Shown here piece by piece: positions 47,743-58,275 of a DNA stretch of 64,000 nucleotides. The notes under the pieces were generated by a model. The model did no database searches. It saw only the letters and a list, made by a program, of their open reading frames with translations, and had not been told where the DNA came from. The position numbers and the translations under genes are program-made. Position 1 is the first letter of the stretch, and each line of letters opens with the position of its first letter. The stretch is from Clostridioides difficile ATCC 9689 = DSM 1296 (GTDB lineage: Bacteria > Bacillota > Clostridia > Peptostreptococcales > Peptostreptococcaceae), in NCBI RefSeq assembly GCF_001077535.1, contig NZ_CP011968.1, forward strand, positions 3,100,001 to 3,164,000, written 5' to 3'.

Positions 47743-48039
47743 TTATAGTGTGATTATTCTATGTAAACATCACTTTTTTACTCATTCAATAATACCCTAT
47801 TAATAAATCCTCAAACTAATTTAAATAAACTTTGCATAAAATTAAAAATATATTATATAAATAATTTAAAACTACACTAACTTATTGAAAATTCTAATTA
47901 TTACAAATAAATATTGCTCTCTGTTAACGCTAGTTCTATAATATAATTATAAGCTATTAATATTATAAAGCCGATATTACTAATATAATAATTATAATAC
48001 TTATAGTTAATTTACTTTTGTTGAAAGGTGGTAAATAAC

Positions 48040-49152
48040 ATGAAAATTTCAGAAGTCGCTACTCCAAATTTTTTGCTAGATTTAGACCAGTTAGAAAAGA
48101 ATATAGATAAAATTCAACAAATTTGTACAAATAATAATAAACAACTTTGGCCTATGCTTAAGACACATAAAAGTACTTACATAGCGAGACTTCAAAAAAA
48201 TGCAGGTGCTAGTGGTTTTCTAGCTGGAACACTTGATGAAGGTGAAGCTCTGATAAAAGCAGGTTTTGAAGATATTATGTTGGCTTATCCTTACATGGGA
48301 GAAGTAAATATAAATAGAATTGTGACTATGGCATCAAAAATAAATTTAATCTGTGCTACAGATAATATAGAATGTGCTAAGGCTTATAGTGAAGCTTTTT
48401 CTAAATCAAAAATAGAGTGCAAGCTACTTATTATTGTAGATTGTGGCTTACACCGTTTTGGGGTTGAACCAGAAAAAGTGGTTGAACTTGCTACTGAAAT
48501 TTCTAAGCTAGAAAACATCAAGATTGTTGGTATAAGTTCGCATCCAGGTCAAGTGTATGGTTGTAGTTCTCCAGAAGGTGTTCCAGATGTTTGTGTTCAA
48601 GAAGATTCTTCTATGGAGAAAGCATACAAAGCTCTAACTGATAATGGATTTAATATAGAAATTGTCGCTTCTGGTAGTACTCCAACAGTTGAATCTGAAG
48701 CTGCTTCTAAAACTATAACTGCTGTAAGACCTGGAAACTATGTATACTATGATGCTATACAGATAGGTTTAGGTTGTGCTACTGAAGATATGTGTGCTCT
48801 TACTGTTGTGTGCACTGTAATCTCAAAAAATAGCAGTGGATACTATTTAATTGATTGTGGAAGTAAGTGCCTTGGACTTGATAAAGGTGCACATGGAAAT
48901 AGTAGTATTGTTGGTTATGGTAGGGTATGTGGACATCCAGAACTTACTATTGATTCACTTTCAGAAGAAGTTGGAAAAATTAAAGTAAATGGTGAAACTG
49001 ATATAAAAATTGGTGATAGAATAAGAATTATACCTAATCATTCTTGTTCCACTGCAAACTTGACAAGTAATTTATTAGGTTTTAGAGGAGATACAATAGA
49101 AAAAGTCATAGAAGTAGATATTCGTGAAAATTCAAAACAAATCATCCTTTAA
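48040..49152 (+). CDS. D-threonine aldolase / D-serine dehydratase-like PLP enzyme
   Basis: The 371-residue protein has an alanine-racemase-type barrel (TPNFLLDLDQLEKNI; PLP Lys in WPMLKTHKST; DCGLHRFGV; ISSHPGQVYG; ASGSTPTV) and the C-terminal D-Ser dehydratase-like domain with the metal ligands in IPNHSCSTANL. Relatives cleave D-threonine to glycine and acetaldehyde or dehydrate D-serine. The start is the ATG at 48040 behind GGTGG; the longer frame begins inside the ribosome site. It is convergent with the yjiG-like gene and transcribed alone. Confidence 0.85.
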   Translation: MKISEVATPNFLLDLDQLEKNIDKIQQICTNNNKQLWPMLKTHKSTYIARLQKNAGASGFLAGTLDEGEALIKAGFEDIMLAYPYMGEVNINRIVTMASKINLICATDNIECAKAYSEAFSKSKIECKLLIIVDCGLHRFGVEPEKVVELATEISKLENIKIVGISSHPGQVYGCSSPEGVPDVCVQEDSSMEKAYKALTDNGFNIEIVASGSTPTVESEAASKTITAVRPGNYVYYDAIQIGLGCATEDMCALTVVCTVISKNSSGYYLIDCGSKCLGLDKGAHGNSSIVGYGRVCGHPELTIDSLSEEVGKIKVNGETDIKIGDRIRIIPNHSCSTANLTSNLLGFRGDTIEKVIEVDIRENSKQIIL

Positions 49153-49270
49153 AAACACATTTATTCTGATATTAACATGAAAGTATATTTTTCTTAAAAT
49201 TATTTCTAATAACTAATGTTAATGTTGGATAAATAAAAAACATAAATTCTAGAAATATAAATTTAAAAGA

Positions 49271-49301
49271 AGAGGCTGTCTCAAAATAGAGATAAGCCTC
49301 T
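49271..49301 (+). terminator. First hairpin after the D-threonine-aldolase-like gene
   Basis: AGAGGC/GCCTCT with inner TCTC/GAGA forms a stem; its following T-tract is weak (TTTCATTG). Confidence 0.55.
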
Positions 49302-49343
49302 CTTTCATTGTTGAAATTATGAAAATATACTTGATTTCATACA

Positions 49344-49396
49344 AAGAGAGTATCTCATGAACTAAAAAGTTCACTTTGAGATACTCTCTTCTTTTT
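49344..49396. terminator. Strong bidirectional terminator between the D-TA-like gene and yjiG
   Basis: AAGAGAGTATCTCA and TGAGATACTCTCTT form a perfect 14-bp stem enclosing a second TGAACT/AGTTCA stem, followed by CTTTTTT. The rest of the 49153-49524 gap is AT-rich with no ORF. Confidence 0.85.
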
Positions 49397-49524
49397 TAAT
49401 TGATATACAATATACATATTAATTACTATATTATTTTATTACTATATATCAATTACTATTCATCAATTCTTGCATATATTAATTCTTATATATCATTTAT
49501 AATTAGGCTATAATTTTATGTTAT

Positions 49525-50034
49525 TTACATTAATCCCATAACAGTGAGTAAAACTCTTACTATTAACATCCCCACTATTGCATCAAATATAGGAACTGCC
49601 AACAGTAACATTCTATACTTAGTACTGGCATTTGCTACAAGCACTATTCTGGCATAATGACCAACTAGAGTACCCATTAACATACATGGCATAATTAATA
49701 TGGTTGCTTGTGGTGCAGTGATTAGACCTTGTGCAAATAAGTTTGCAGCTGTAGCTGCTCCTGCTGCCTTAGCAAAGAATGCTGCTATCAAAACTACAAC
49801 AGATTCCCCAGGTAGTCCAAAAATACCCATTACTGGTCCAAAAATATTTCCTAAAATATCAACTAAACCAGTTAATTGTAAAAACTGCACTATTACATAA
49901 CCCATTATCATGGCTGGTAATATCTGTTCAACACCTATGTAAAAACCTTTTTTTGCTCCCCCCATAAATATCTCAACAGCAGTTTTCTTAGGTTTACTAT
50001 TTACAATTGCATTTCCAGTATTTTGTTGACTCAT
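49525..50034 (-). CDS. YjiG-like Gate-domain membrane protein
   Basis: The 169-residue protein has a nucleoside-recognition (Gate) fold: FMGGAKKGFYIGVEQILPAMIMGYV, LVDILGNIFGPVMGIFGLPG, then FFAKAAGAATAANLFAQG and a final helix pair. Size and position match E. coli YjiG (partner of YjiH, next to isoaspartyl dipeptidase). It starts one base after the yjiH stop, so it is coupled. Probably half of a two-component permease; the substrate is unknown. Confidence 0.75.
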   Translation of the reverse strand: MSQQNTGNAIVNSKPKKTAVEIFMGGAKKGFYIGVEQILPAMIMGYVIVQFLQLTGLVDILGNIFGPVMGIFGLPGESVVVLIAAFFAKAAGAATAANLFAQGLITAPQATILIMPCMLMGTLVGHYARIVLVANASTKYRMLLLAVPIFDAIVGMLIVRVLLTVMGLM

Positions 50035-50035
50035 A

Positions 50036-50683
50036 CTACACAGCCTCCTTAGCCTTATTCTTTTTATTTCTTACACCTATGATTAATCTAACTAGATTAG
50101 CACCAAGTATTTTACAGAATATCTCTATAAGGATTATTGGACCTAATGCCAATAATGCTATTGGTAAAAGTGGAGCTTGAGTATTTATTGTGTTCAGTAT
50201 AACAGCTGAACCAGCATATTGATATGCTACAAATATAGTTCTTTCATCATCTGTTATTTCCCCACTTTCAAATAATTCTTTCGTCATTATTGAGGCTACA
50301 TCTGAACTAGTAAATGAAGATACAAATGCTATTCCTGCTATTCCAGGTATACCAAGCAGAGGTCTAAGCAATGGATTAAATATCTTTGATGCCGCTTTCA
50401 TTCCTCCCATAGATTCAACTACATCTATAAGACCTACAGCAAAACAGACAGTTGGAATCAAAGTCAGAGCAAATAAGAAACCATCTTTTGCTCCCGTTCC
50501 TCCTTTACCCATAAAGTCTACACCATCTGCAATAGTACCAAATGAACCTGTCAGATTAGCAAAATCTAATGCTTTAAGGAAGCCTTGACTATCTTTAAAC
50601 ACTCCTGAAAATAATACTATCAATACAAATAAAGATAAATACCCTTTCCATGTTACCTTATTATCTCCAGCTGTTACATCCAT
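50036..50683 (-). CDS. YjiH-like Gate-domain membrane protein
   Basis: The 215-residue protein has six or so hydrophobic segments, with Gate motifs (FLFALTLIPTVCFAVGLIDVVES; KIFNPLLRPLLGIPGIAGIAFVSSFTSSDVASIM) and YAGSAVILNTINTQAPLLPIALL. It pairs with the YjiG-like protein downstream. The start is the ATG at 50683 (MDVTAGDNK) behind GGGGGA, 13 bases after the M20 gene stop. An M20-yjiH-yjiG operon suggests import of a peptide-like substrate that the peptidase cleaves; this is inference. Confidence 0.75.
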   Translation of the reverse strand: MDVTAGDNKVTWKGYLSLFVLIVLFSGVFKDSQGFLKALDFANLTGSFGTIADGVDFMGKGGTGAKDGFLFALTLIPTVCFAVGLIDVVESMGGMKAASKIFNPLLRPLLGIPGIAGIAFVSSFTSSDVASIMTKELFESGEITDDERTIFVAYQYAGSAVILNTINTQAPLLPIALLALGPIILIEIFCKILGANLVRLIIGVRNKKNKAKEAV

Positions 50684-50696
50684 ATAAAATCCCCCT

Positions 50697-51869
50697 TTAT
50701 ACCTCAAATTTATCTAAGTTTAAAATAACTGTAGAAATTAATTTCACCCTCTCAAACATAGAATCTACTACTGCATATTCTCTTGATGTGTGGTTCCATT
50801 CCCCTCTTACACCAAATGAACAGATTGTAGGAACGTTTGCAATAGTTAAATAACTTGCATCTGAACTACCTCCAAGTCTCTTAGCATTTAATTCTCCAAA
50901 TCCATTTTCTTTTGACACTTCATTTACAAATGTATGAAATCTCATAACATCTTCTGTAGTTTCAAATGGCATCATTTCACTTATAAAATTAACTTCTGTA
51001 GAAGTTCCTTCTATGTAAGTTTCTTTACATATCTCTCTAACTTGTTCTTTAACATTCTCCATTTCTTCTACTTTTTCAAATCTAAGGTCTACTTTTATAC
51101 TACAATCTTCTGGAATAGAATTTTCCACTCTTCCACCCTTAATCACACTTACACTTACTGTAGTTCCAACATCTAAATTAGTCAATTTTTGTATGCGTAG
51201 TATCTTATTAGCCATTTCTTCTATAGCATTTCTTCCACCTTCAAAATCATTACCTGCGTGTGTTTCTACACCTTTTACATGTATATTACATCCGATTCTT
51301 CCTTTTCTACCTACACACAAACTATTATCTACTAATCCAGTTTCCATATTAAAAGCACAAAGACCACCTTTTGCTTCCCTCAATATAACATCTGCACCTG
51401 CTGAATCCTTATGTCCTATCTCTTCATCTCCAGAAAATACTATTTTTATTGGTCTTTCTTTGTATCCTATTTTATTTAAAGCTTTAATAACATATAAGGA
51501 AATTATTATACCACCCTTCATATCTAAAACACCTGGGCCATATGCTTTTCCTTCTATTATTTTAAATGGATTCTCTCCAAATGTACCTGTTTCAAAGACA
51601 GTATCCATGTGGCCTGAAAAAATTATAGGCTTTTTATTTATATTAGAACCAAGTGTACCTATCAATGTACTACCATTATCTCCAACATCTACTAATTCGC
51701 AATCTAAACCTTCTTTTTCAAACTCAAACTTTAATCTCTTAGCCAATTTATTTACGCTTTCTTTACAATGTGTATAGCTTTCCATATTAACAATCTCTTT
51801 CCATAATGAAACTATTTCTTCTCTATTCTCATCAACAAACTTAGAAATTTCATTTAAATATGTATTCAT
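50697..51869 (-). CDS. M20-family metallopeptidase / deacylase
   Basis: The 390-residue zinc enzyme has FSGHMDTVFETG (metal His and Asp), GPGVLDMKGGI (bridging Asp), SGDEEIGHKDSAGAD (catalytic Glu pair), a lid domain beginning KGRIGCNIHVKGVETHAG, and a C-terminal GGSSDASYLTIANVPT followed by WNHTSREYA (last His). It resembles ArgE/DapE/carboxypeptidase G2. The start is the ATG at 51869 after AAAGGAG. First gene of the operon with yjiH and yjiG, divergent from the regulator. Confidence 0.88.
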   Translation of the reverse strand: MNTYLNEISKFVDENREEIVSLWKEIVNMESYTHCKESVNKLAKRLKFEFEKEGLDCELVDVGDNGSTLIGTLGSNINKKPIIFSGHMDTVFETGTFGENPFKIIEGKAYGPGVLDMKGGIIISLYVIKALNKIGYKERPIKIVFSGDEEIGHKDSAGADVILREAKGGLCAFNMETGLVDNSLCVGRKGRIGCNIHVKGVETHAGNDFEGGRNAIEEMANKILRIQKLTNLDVGTTVSVSVIKGGRVENSIPEDCSIKVDLRFEKVEEMENVKEQVREICKETYIEGTSTEVNFISEMMPFETTEDVMRFHTFVNEVSKENGFGELNAKRLGGSSDASYLTIANVPTICSFGVRGEWNHTSREYAVVDSMFERVKLISTVILNLDKFEV

Positions 51870-51940
51870 AATCTTCTCCTTTATTTTCAAATAAAATGTA
51901 TTTCTTTCCTAAAACCTAAGTTTATTTTAGGAAATCTTAA

Positions 51941-51953
51941 AAGACTAGTCCTT
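51941..51953. promoter_or_regulatory. Near-palindrome in the M20/regulator divergent region
   Basis: AAGACTAGTCCTT, with a perfect GACTAGTC core, lies between the divergent M20 and regulator genes. It is a candidate operator for the regulator; support is weak. Confidence 0.3.
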
Positions 51954-52136
51954 AATTACAAAATAGCACAATTATTCTTGACAGTCAACATATTTTTCAG
52001 TCTTTTTTATATTTTCTGATTTTTCTTTCAATTATCCTTTTGTAAAATAAATTGACGCGTTTTATCTACTATTATAAAATGAGGTTATAAATTGATTGAT
52101 TAGTTACAATACTCTCGAAATTTTAAAGGAGGTTTT

Positions 52137-53513
52137 ATGAAATATAAAATTGGTTTTTTGACAACATCTTATTTTATGTCAGATAAGTTTAAACAAGCTC
52201 TTAAAGAATTAAATGATACTTGTGAAATTACATTTATTGAGCTCAAAGGGGAGAATCCTTTTAATAATTTACCTAATATATACTATGAGCAAGTAGATAA
52301 TTTTGATGGATTTGTATGCAGTGGTATAGTTCCATATAGTGAACTTATAATAAATATAAAAGACATAAAAGTTCCATTAAATTTTTTAAAGCTTGATGAA
52401 AGAGATTTTTATAAATACTTATTCAAATTATTAAATAGCCAAAAAGATATTGACTTTACAAAATCATTTATGGATTTTTTAAGAGAGGACAACAATTATT
52501 ATGATATATATTCATTAATAGACTCTAATAAATGTCCATATACAATTAAAGATTTTAATATCCCTCAACCTGTATATGACTTTAAAAAATTAAATGATAA
52601 ATTATTGGAAATACATTTAGACTTATTGCGAGATAATAAGATTAACCTTTCTTTTACTAGAAATTACATCATTAGTTGTGAACTTAATAAGCTTGGATAT
52701 GATTGTATTTACATGGTTCCATCTACAGAATCAATCCTGAATACATTTAAATCTCTGGTGAATGAAATAACATTACAAAACTTAGACAAAAATAAATCTG
52801 CAACTTGTATAGTTACAGTAAATAGTTCAGAGTACATAAATGAAGATTTGATATTTAAAAATGATGAGATACAAAATCAAATATATAACACTATATTAAA
52901 TTCTCTATCAAGACATGGATTCTATGGAGTTCAGGTCAAAAAAAATGATATGAAAATAGAGATACACACTACTAAAGAAATGTTAAACAATATGACCAAT
53001 AACTATACAGATTTTTTTATTTCAGAAGATTTAAAAGAAATTAAATATAGCTTAAATATAGGTTGGGGCATTGGAAATACAAATATTCATGCAGAGCAAA
53101 ATGCTCGTCAAGCTAATGGTAAATCTGCTTCTTTGAATGGAAACTGTACTTTTATAGTAAATGATACTAATGATACAATAGGTCCTTTATATTCAAATAA
53201 AAATTCTAATAATATTGAAGATAGCTCAATAGCCAATAAAGTTGCTTCTTTTATACCTCTATCTAATACAAATGTATCTAAAATCATGTGTATGATTAAT
53301 GATAGAAATTCAAATAATGTGTCAGCAGAAATATTAGCAGACTATATGAACATAACTCTTAGAAGTGCTAATAGAATATTGAGTATTTTATATAAAGCAG
53401 GAATTGCAACTATTGTAAATACAAAACTCGATAATCAAAGAGGAAGGCCAAAAAAAATATATAAAGTTGATTTCTTATCTTTTCTAAATAAGATGCAGAA
53501 ATTAAATTCTTAA
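52137..53513 (+). CDS. Multidomain transcriptional regulator: PrpR_N-like sensor, nucleotide-cyclase-like domain, winged helix
   Basis: This 458-residue protein is not a family I can name. Residues about 1-120 resemble PrpR_N sensory domains (DNFDGFVCSGIVPYSELI; VPLNFLKLDERDFYKYL). Residues about 215-345 contain a palm-type cyclase/GGDEF/GTP-cyclohydrolase-III-like stretch ending LNIGWGIGNTNIHAEQNARQA, without a GGDEF motif. Residues about 370-458 are a winged helix (ADYMNITLRSANRILSILYKAGI) with RGRPKKIYKVD. Start ATG at 52137 behind GGAGG. It diverges from the M20-yjiHG operon and probably controls it. Confidence 0.65.
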   Translation: MKYKIGFLTTSYFMSDKFKQALKELNDTCEITFIELKGENPFNNLPNIYYEQVDNFDGFVCSGIVPYSELIINIKDIKVPLNFLKLDERDFYKYLFKLLNSQKDIDFTKSFMDFLREDNNYYDIYSLIDSNKCPYTIKDFNIPQPVYDFKKLNDKLLEIHLDLLRDNKINLSFTRNYIISCELNKLGYDCIYMVPSTESILNTFKSLVNEITLQNLDKNKSATCIVTVNSSEYINEDLIFKNDEIQNQIYNTILNSLSRHGFYGVQVKKNDMKIEIHTTKEMLNNMTNNYTDFFISEDLKEIKYSLNIGWGIGNTNIHAEQNARQANGKSASLNGNCTFIVNDTNDTIGPLYSNKNSNNIEDSSIANKVASFIPLSNTNVSKIMCMINDRNSNNVSAEILADYMNITLRSANRILSILYKAGIATIVNTKLDNQRGRPKKIYKVDFLSFLNKMQKLNS

Positions 53514-53691
53514 TATTTAATTTTTTAATAAAAGCAATGTATTTTCTCTAATTTTAAAGAATCAAAATGTTTAAATTTTATTAGAATATACAACTTTTTA
53601 CTTTAAAATACCTAAACCTTTTATCAGTGAAATAAACCATAATATATCGTAACTTATTAGAAAAACAAAATAATTTCATATACAAATAATA

Positions 53692-53732
53692 AAATAGCCA
53701 CTACAATCCATAATTTGCAGTGGCTACTTTTT
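53692..53732. terminator. Terminator between the regulator and the DUF1648 fragment
   Basis: TAGCCACT and AGTGGCTA form an 8-bp stem followed by CTTTTT on the plus strand; A-tracts allow use on the minus strand too. Confidence 0.7.
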
Positions 53733-53763
53733 ACACTATCACTTATTACTTAATTTTTAAAAA

Positions 53764-54099
53764 TTAATTGTATTTTTTAAATAATTTATACATACCTATT
53801 ATCAGTAAAGCAATAAATACAAGTATATCTATAAAAATAATTATTGTAACATGTCTGGCAATATTGTAAATAAAAAGTATAGAGAAGATTTCTATAGACA
53901 ACGCTACAAAACACATAAAATTCGTTAAATAATCTGCAATAGTATCACTATAAAAAGCATGTATTTGTAACCATCTCCATATAAATGGACGTAAAAGTAT
54001 TCTGAATACAACACAAATGACAGGGTAGGCATAAATAAATTTTTTATCTACATAATTAGCTACACCATTATTCCATTGGATAGGAATTTGAGGTGGCAA
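53764..54099 (-). pseudogene. Truncated DUF1648 membrane protein
   Basis: The reading begins TVFPKLPPQIPIQWNNG, the core DUF1648 motif that normally follows a first transmembrane helix, but an in-frame TAA (near 54130) cuts it off. The remaining part has two or three membrane segments. Only TTG (54099) or ATT starts are available and no good ribosome site serves the TTG. It looks like a 5-prime-truncated gene, though a short functional protein cannot be excluded. Confidence 0.5.
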
Positions 54100-54367
54100 C
54101 TTTGGAAATACTGTTATTGCAATTTAAACACTACCTCTCTATTCTATTAATTTATAACTATAATATAGTCTTAAATATTTTCACTCTATAAAATTGTATA
54201 TTTAGTATATCTTAAAATCAAACTAATTATCTTTTATAAGTTTTCATACAATAATATCTCCTTTCAATAATATATCTTTTTTTATATTTAAAACTATCTT
54301 ATTTTCTATAAAATAATGTATAAACAAGGTTTACAGTCAAGTATTTTTATTATTTTTTTGATTTCAT

Positions 54368-54402
54368 AAAAAAAGCATAGCAAATTATTTGCTATACTTT
54401 TT
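54368..54402 (-). terminator. Terminator of the bil operon
   Basis: On the minus strand AAAAAAGTATAGCAAAT pairs with ATTTGCTATGCTTTTTT (one mismatch), directly downstream of the flavodoxin gene. Confidence 0.85.
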
Positions 54403-54449
54403 TACTAAATTATTTATTCTATATCTTATATGAACTTATTGTTTAACTA

Positions 54450-54980
54450 CTACACAATACTAGCTTTAATCATCATATTTTTTGCAAACATACTGGCTTC
54501 ATATATTTCTTGTTCATCTGGATGACTTTGAGATTCCTCATGGTTATTTAATTGTTGGCGAATATGTTCGTTGTCAGGAGAAAGTTTTAGCATCTCTTTA
54601 TATTTTGCTTTCAATCCTTCTGCTATCTTACCTTGACATATGAATGAACCTAATATTTCATTATCTTTTGGGATAATTGATTCTATCTTTTCTATTATAC
54701 TAGCTCCATAACTTCCTTTTTTACTTGCTCCCATTGTTCCAAATAGTGCTATCTTTTTATTGTGAATATTTTCAAGCACTTGTTTTGAATTTTTATCACA
54801 AATTCCCTTGTCCACCCAATAGCCTAAGAATACTATATCATAATTTTCATAGTCAATACTATAATCAACTAATTCATTTACATCTTTAATGTCTTTTTCT
54901 TCTTGAATTTCATCATATATAGTATAAGCAATCTTTTTAGTATTTCCAGTTAAACTTGAATATAAAACTAAACTTTTCAT
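54450..54980 (-). CDS. bilS: Flavodoxin-like protein BilS
   Basis: The 176-residue flavodoxin opens MKSLVLYSSLTGNTKKIAYTI, the FMN-phosphate loop (SLTGNTKK), with later FMN-binding loops FLGYWVDKG and FGTMGASKKGSYG. It lies 87 bases downstream of bilR in the order bilQ-bilR-bilS. In the described bilirubin-reduction operon BilS probably supplies electrons to the short form of BilR, which lacks its own FAD/NAD domains. GGAGGAG precedes the ATG. Confidence 0.78.
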   Translation of the reverse strand: MKSLVLYSSLTGNTKKIAYTIYDEIQEEKDIKDVNELVDYSIDYENYDIVFLGYWVDKGICDKNSKQVLENIHNKKIALFGTMGASKKGSYGASIIEKIESIIPKDNEILGSFICQGKIAEGLKAKYKEMLKLSPDNEHIRQQLNNHEESQSHPDEQEIYEASMFAKNMMIKASIV

Positions 54981-55067
54981 GATGTCTCCTCCTCTTTATC
55001 TAAATACTTATCTAAATCACCAAAAATATATTAACCTTAACAAATTATTTATTTTTATAAGGATATT

Positions 55068-56610
<1,543 letters not shown>

Positions 56611-56641
56611 CTTAAATTTCCCTTCTATAATTATAATATGT

Positions 56642-56685
56642 TTGACTATATCAACTATATTATATTAAACAATTAATATAGTCAA
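56642..56685. promoter_or_regulatory. bilQ promoter with overlapping MarR-type inverted repeat
   Basis: TTGACTATAT (56642-56651) and ATATAGTCAA (56676-56685) are perfect 10-bp inverted arms. On the minus strand the outer arm supplies a TTGACT -35 hexamer with TATAAT 15 bases later. BilQ binding would occlude RNA polymerase. The rest of the 56611-56915 gap holds the aminotransferase promoter region. Confidence 0.6.
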
Positions 56686-56915
56686 GAATATTTTATTCTC
56701 TAAATCTATGTTTTATTAATTCTTTAAAAAACTATTATATAAAATAATCATGATAAAATTAGAAATTGGAATTTTTAATATGCACTGTACATAAATATAT
56801 TTTATATAAAAGTTTATATTTTCAAACAAGTAATTTTTCGAAAATTGTCTAAATTCAGTAAAAATATGGTAATATATACATAAGCAATATAAATCTATAA
56901 AAAGGAGTGTTACAT

Positions 56916-58106
56916 ATGATATCTAATAAAATGCAAACTTTAGTTGCAAATAGTTCTGTTATAAGAGCTATGTTTGAAGAAGGAAAGAAACTTTCTGATA
57001 TTTATGGTGAGGAAAATGTTTTTGATTTTAGTATAGGAAATCCAAGTGTTGAACCTCCAGAGACTATTAAAGCAGTTATAAATGATATTTTAAATGAAGA
57101 ATCTCCAAATTTAGTTCATGGATATATGAACAACTCAGGATATGAGGATGTAAGAGATGCTATTGCTGAACACATAAATAAAAAAGATGGATTAAATCTT
57201 ACAAGAGAAAATTTAATTATGACTTGTGGTGCTGCTGGTGGTCTAAATATTATTTTAAAAACTCTTTTAAATCCTGGTGATGAAGTTATTGCTTTTGCAC
57301 CGTATTTTGGTGAGTATAAAAATTATACAGAAAACTATGATGGAAAATTAATAGAAGTTCCTACAAATATAGAGACTTTTGAGCCAGATTTAGATGCTCT
57401 AAAAAATGCTATTACTCCAAAAACAAGAGCTTTAATAATAAACACTCCAAATAATCCTACTGGTGTCATATATTCTGAAGAATTATTAAAAAATCTTGGA
57501 GAATTATTGGATTCAAAACAAAAAGAATTTAATACAAGCATATACCTAATTTCTGATGAGCCATATAGAGAAATAATTTATGATGGTGCCAAAGTTCCTT
57601 GTGTACTAAAATACTATAGAAATTCATTTATAGGATACTCTTATAGTAAATCATTATCTCTACCTGGTGAACGTATAGGATATATTGTTGCTAATGGGCA
57701 AATGGATGATTTTGATGATGTTATGTCTTCATTAAATGTTGCAAATAGAATACTTGGATTTGTAAATGCTCCTTCTCTTTTTCAAAGGGTTATTGCAAGA
57801 AGTTTAGATGCAGAAGTTGATGTAAATATTTATAAAAAGAATTTTGACCTTCTATATAATAGTTTAATCGATATGGGATATTCTTGTGTTAAACCTAATG
57901 GTACATTCTATTTGTTCCCAAAAGCTCCAATTGAAGATGATAAAAAATTCTGCAATGATGCAAAACAATTTAATTTATTATTAGTACCAGGTTCTTCTTT
58001 TGGTTGTCCAGGTCATTTTAGAGTATCATATTGTGTATCTTATGATAAAGTTAAAAGTTCTTTACCAGCATTTGAAAAATTAGCCAAATTATATAATTTA
58101 AAATAA
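56916..58106 (+). CDS. Class I/II PLP-dependent aminotransferase
   Basis: The 396-residue enzyme has FSIGNPSVEPPETI near the N-terminus, MTCGAAGGLNIILKTLLNPGDEVI, NTPNNPTGVIYS (Asn/Pro substrate loop), LISDEPYREIIYDG (PLP Asp and Tyr), SYSKSLSLPGERIGY (PLP Lys) and FRVSYCVS (substrate Arg). It is an AspB-like aminotransferase; the amino donor cannot be told from sequence. ATG at 56916 follows GGAG by 8 bases; the upstream GTG overlaps it. Monocistronic. Confidence 0.88.
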   Translation: MISNKMQTLVANSSVIRAMFEEGKKLSDIYGEENVFDFSIGNPSVEPPETIKAVINDILNEESPNLVHGYMNNSGYEDVRDAIAEHINKKDGLNLTRENLIMTCGAAGGLNIILKTLLNPGDEVIAFAPYFGEYKNYTENYDGKLIEVPTNIETFEPDLDALKNAITPKTRALIINTPNNPTGVIYSEELLKNLGELLDSKQKEFNTSIYLISDEPYREIIYDGAKVPCVLKYYRNSFIGYSYSKSLSLPGERIGYIVANGQMDDFDDVMSSLNVANRILGFVNAPSLFQRVIARSLDAEVDVNIYKKNFDLLYNSLIDMGYSCVKPNGTFYLFPKAPIEDDKKFCNDAKQFNLLLVPGSSFGCPGHFRVSYCVSYDKVKSSLPAFEKLAKLYNLK

Positions 58107-58131
58107 CTAAATCAAAGTAATTCAAATAATT

Positions 58132-58175
58132 AACTACCTTAGTATAGAATACTTACATTCTATATTAAGGTAGTT
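58132..58175 (+). terminator. Terminator of the aminotransferase gene
   Basis: AACTACCTTA pairs with TTAAGGTAGTT, with an inner TATAGAAT/ATTCTATA stem, about 30 bases downstream of the stop. Confidence 0.8.
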
Positions 58176-58275
58176 TATAATTTTATGTACTATATTTTAT
58201 ACATACCATATTATTCCAATATGCTTGAATATTCTTATCTATAGTACTAATATAAATTACAAGGAGGTGTTTGAC

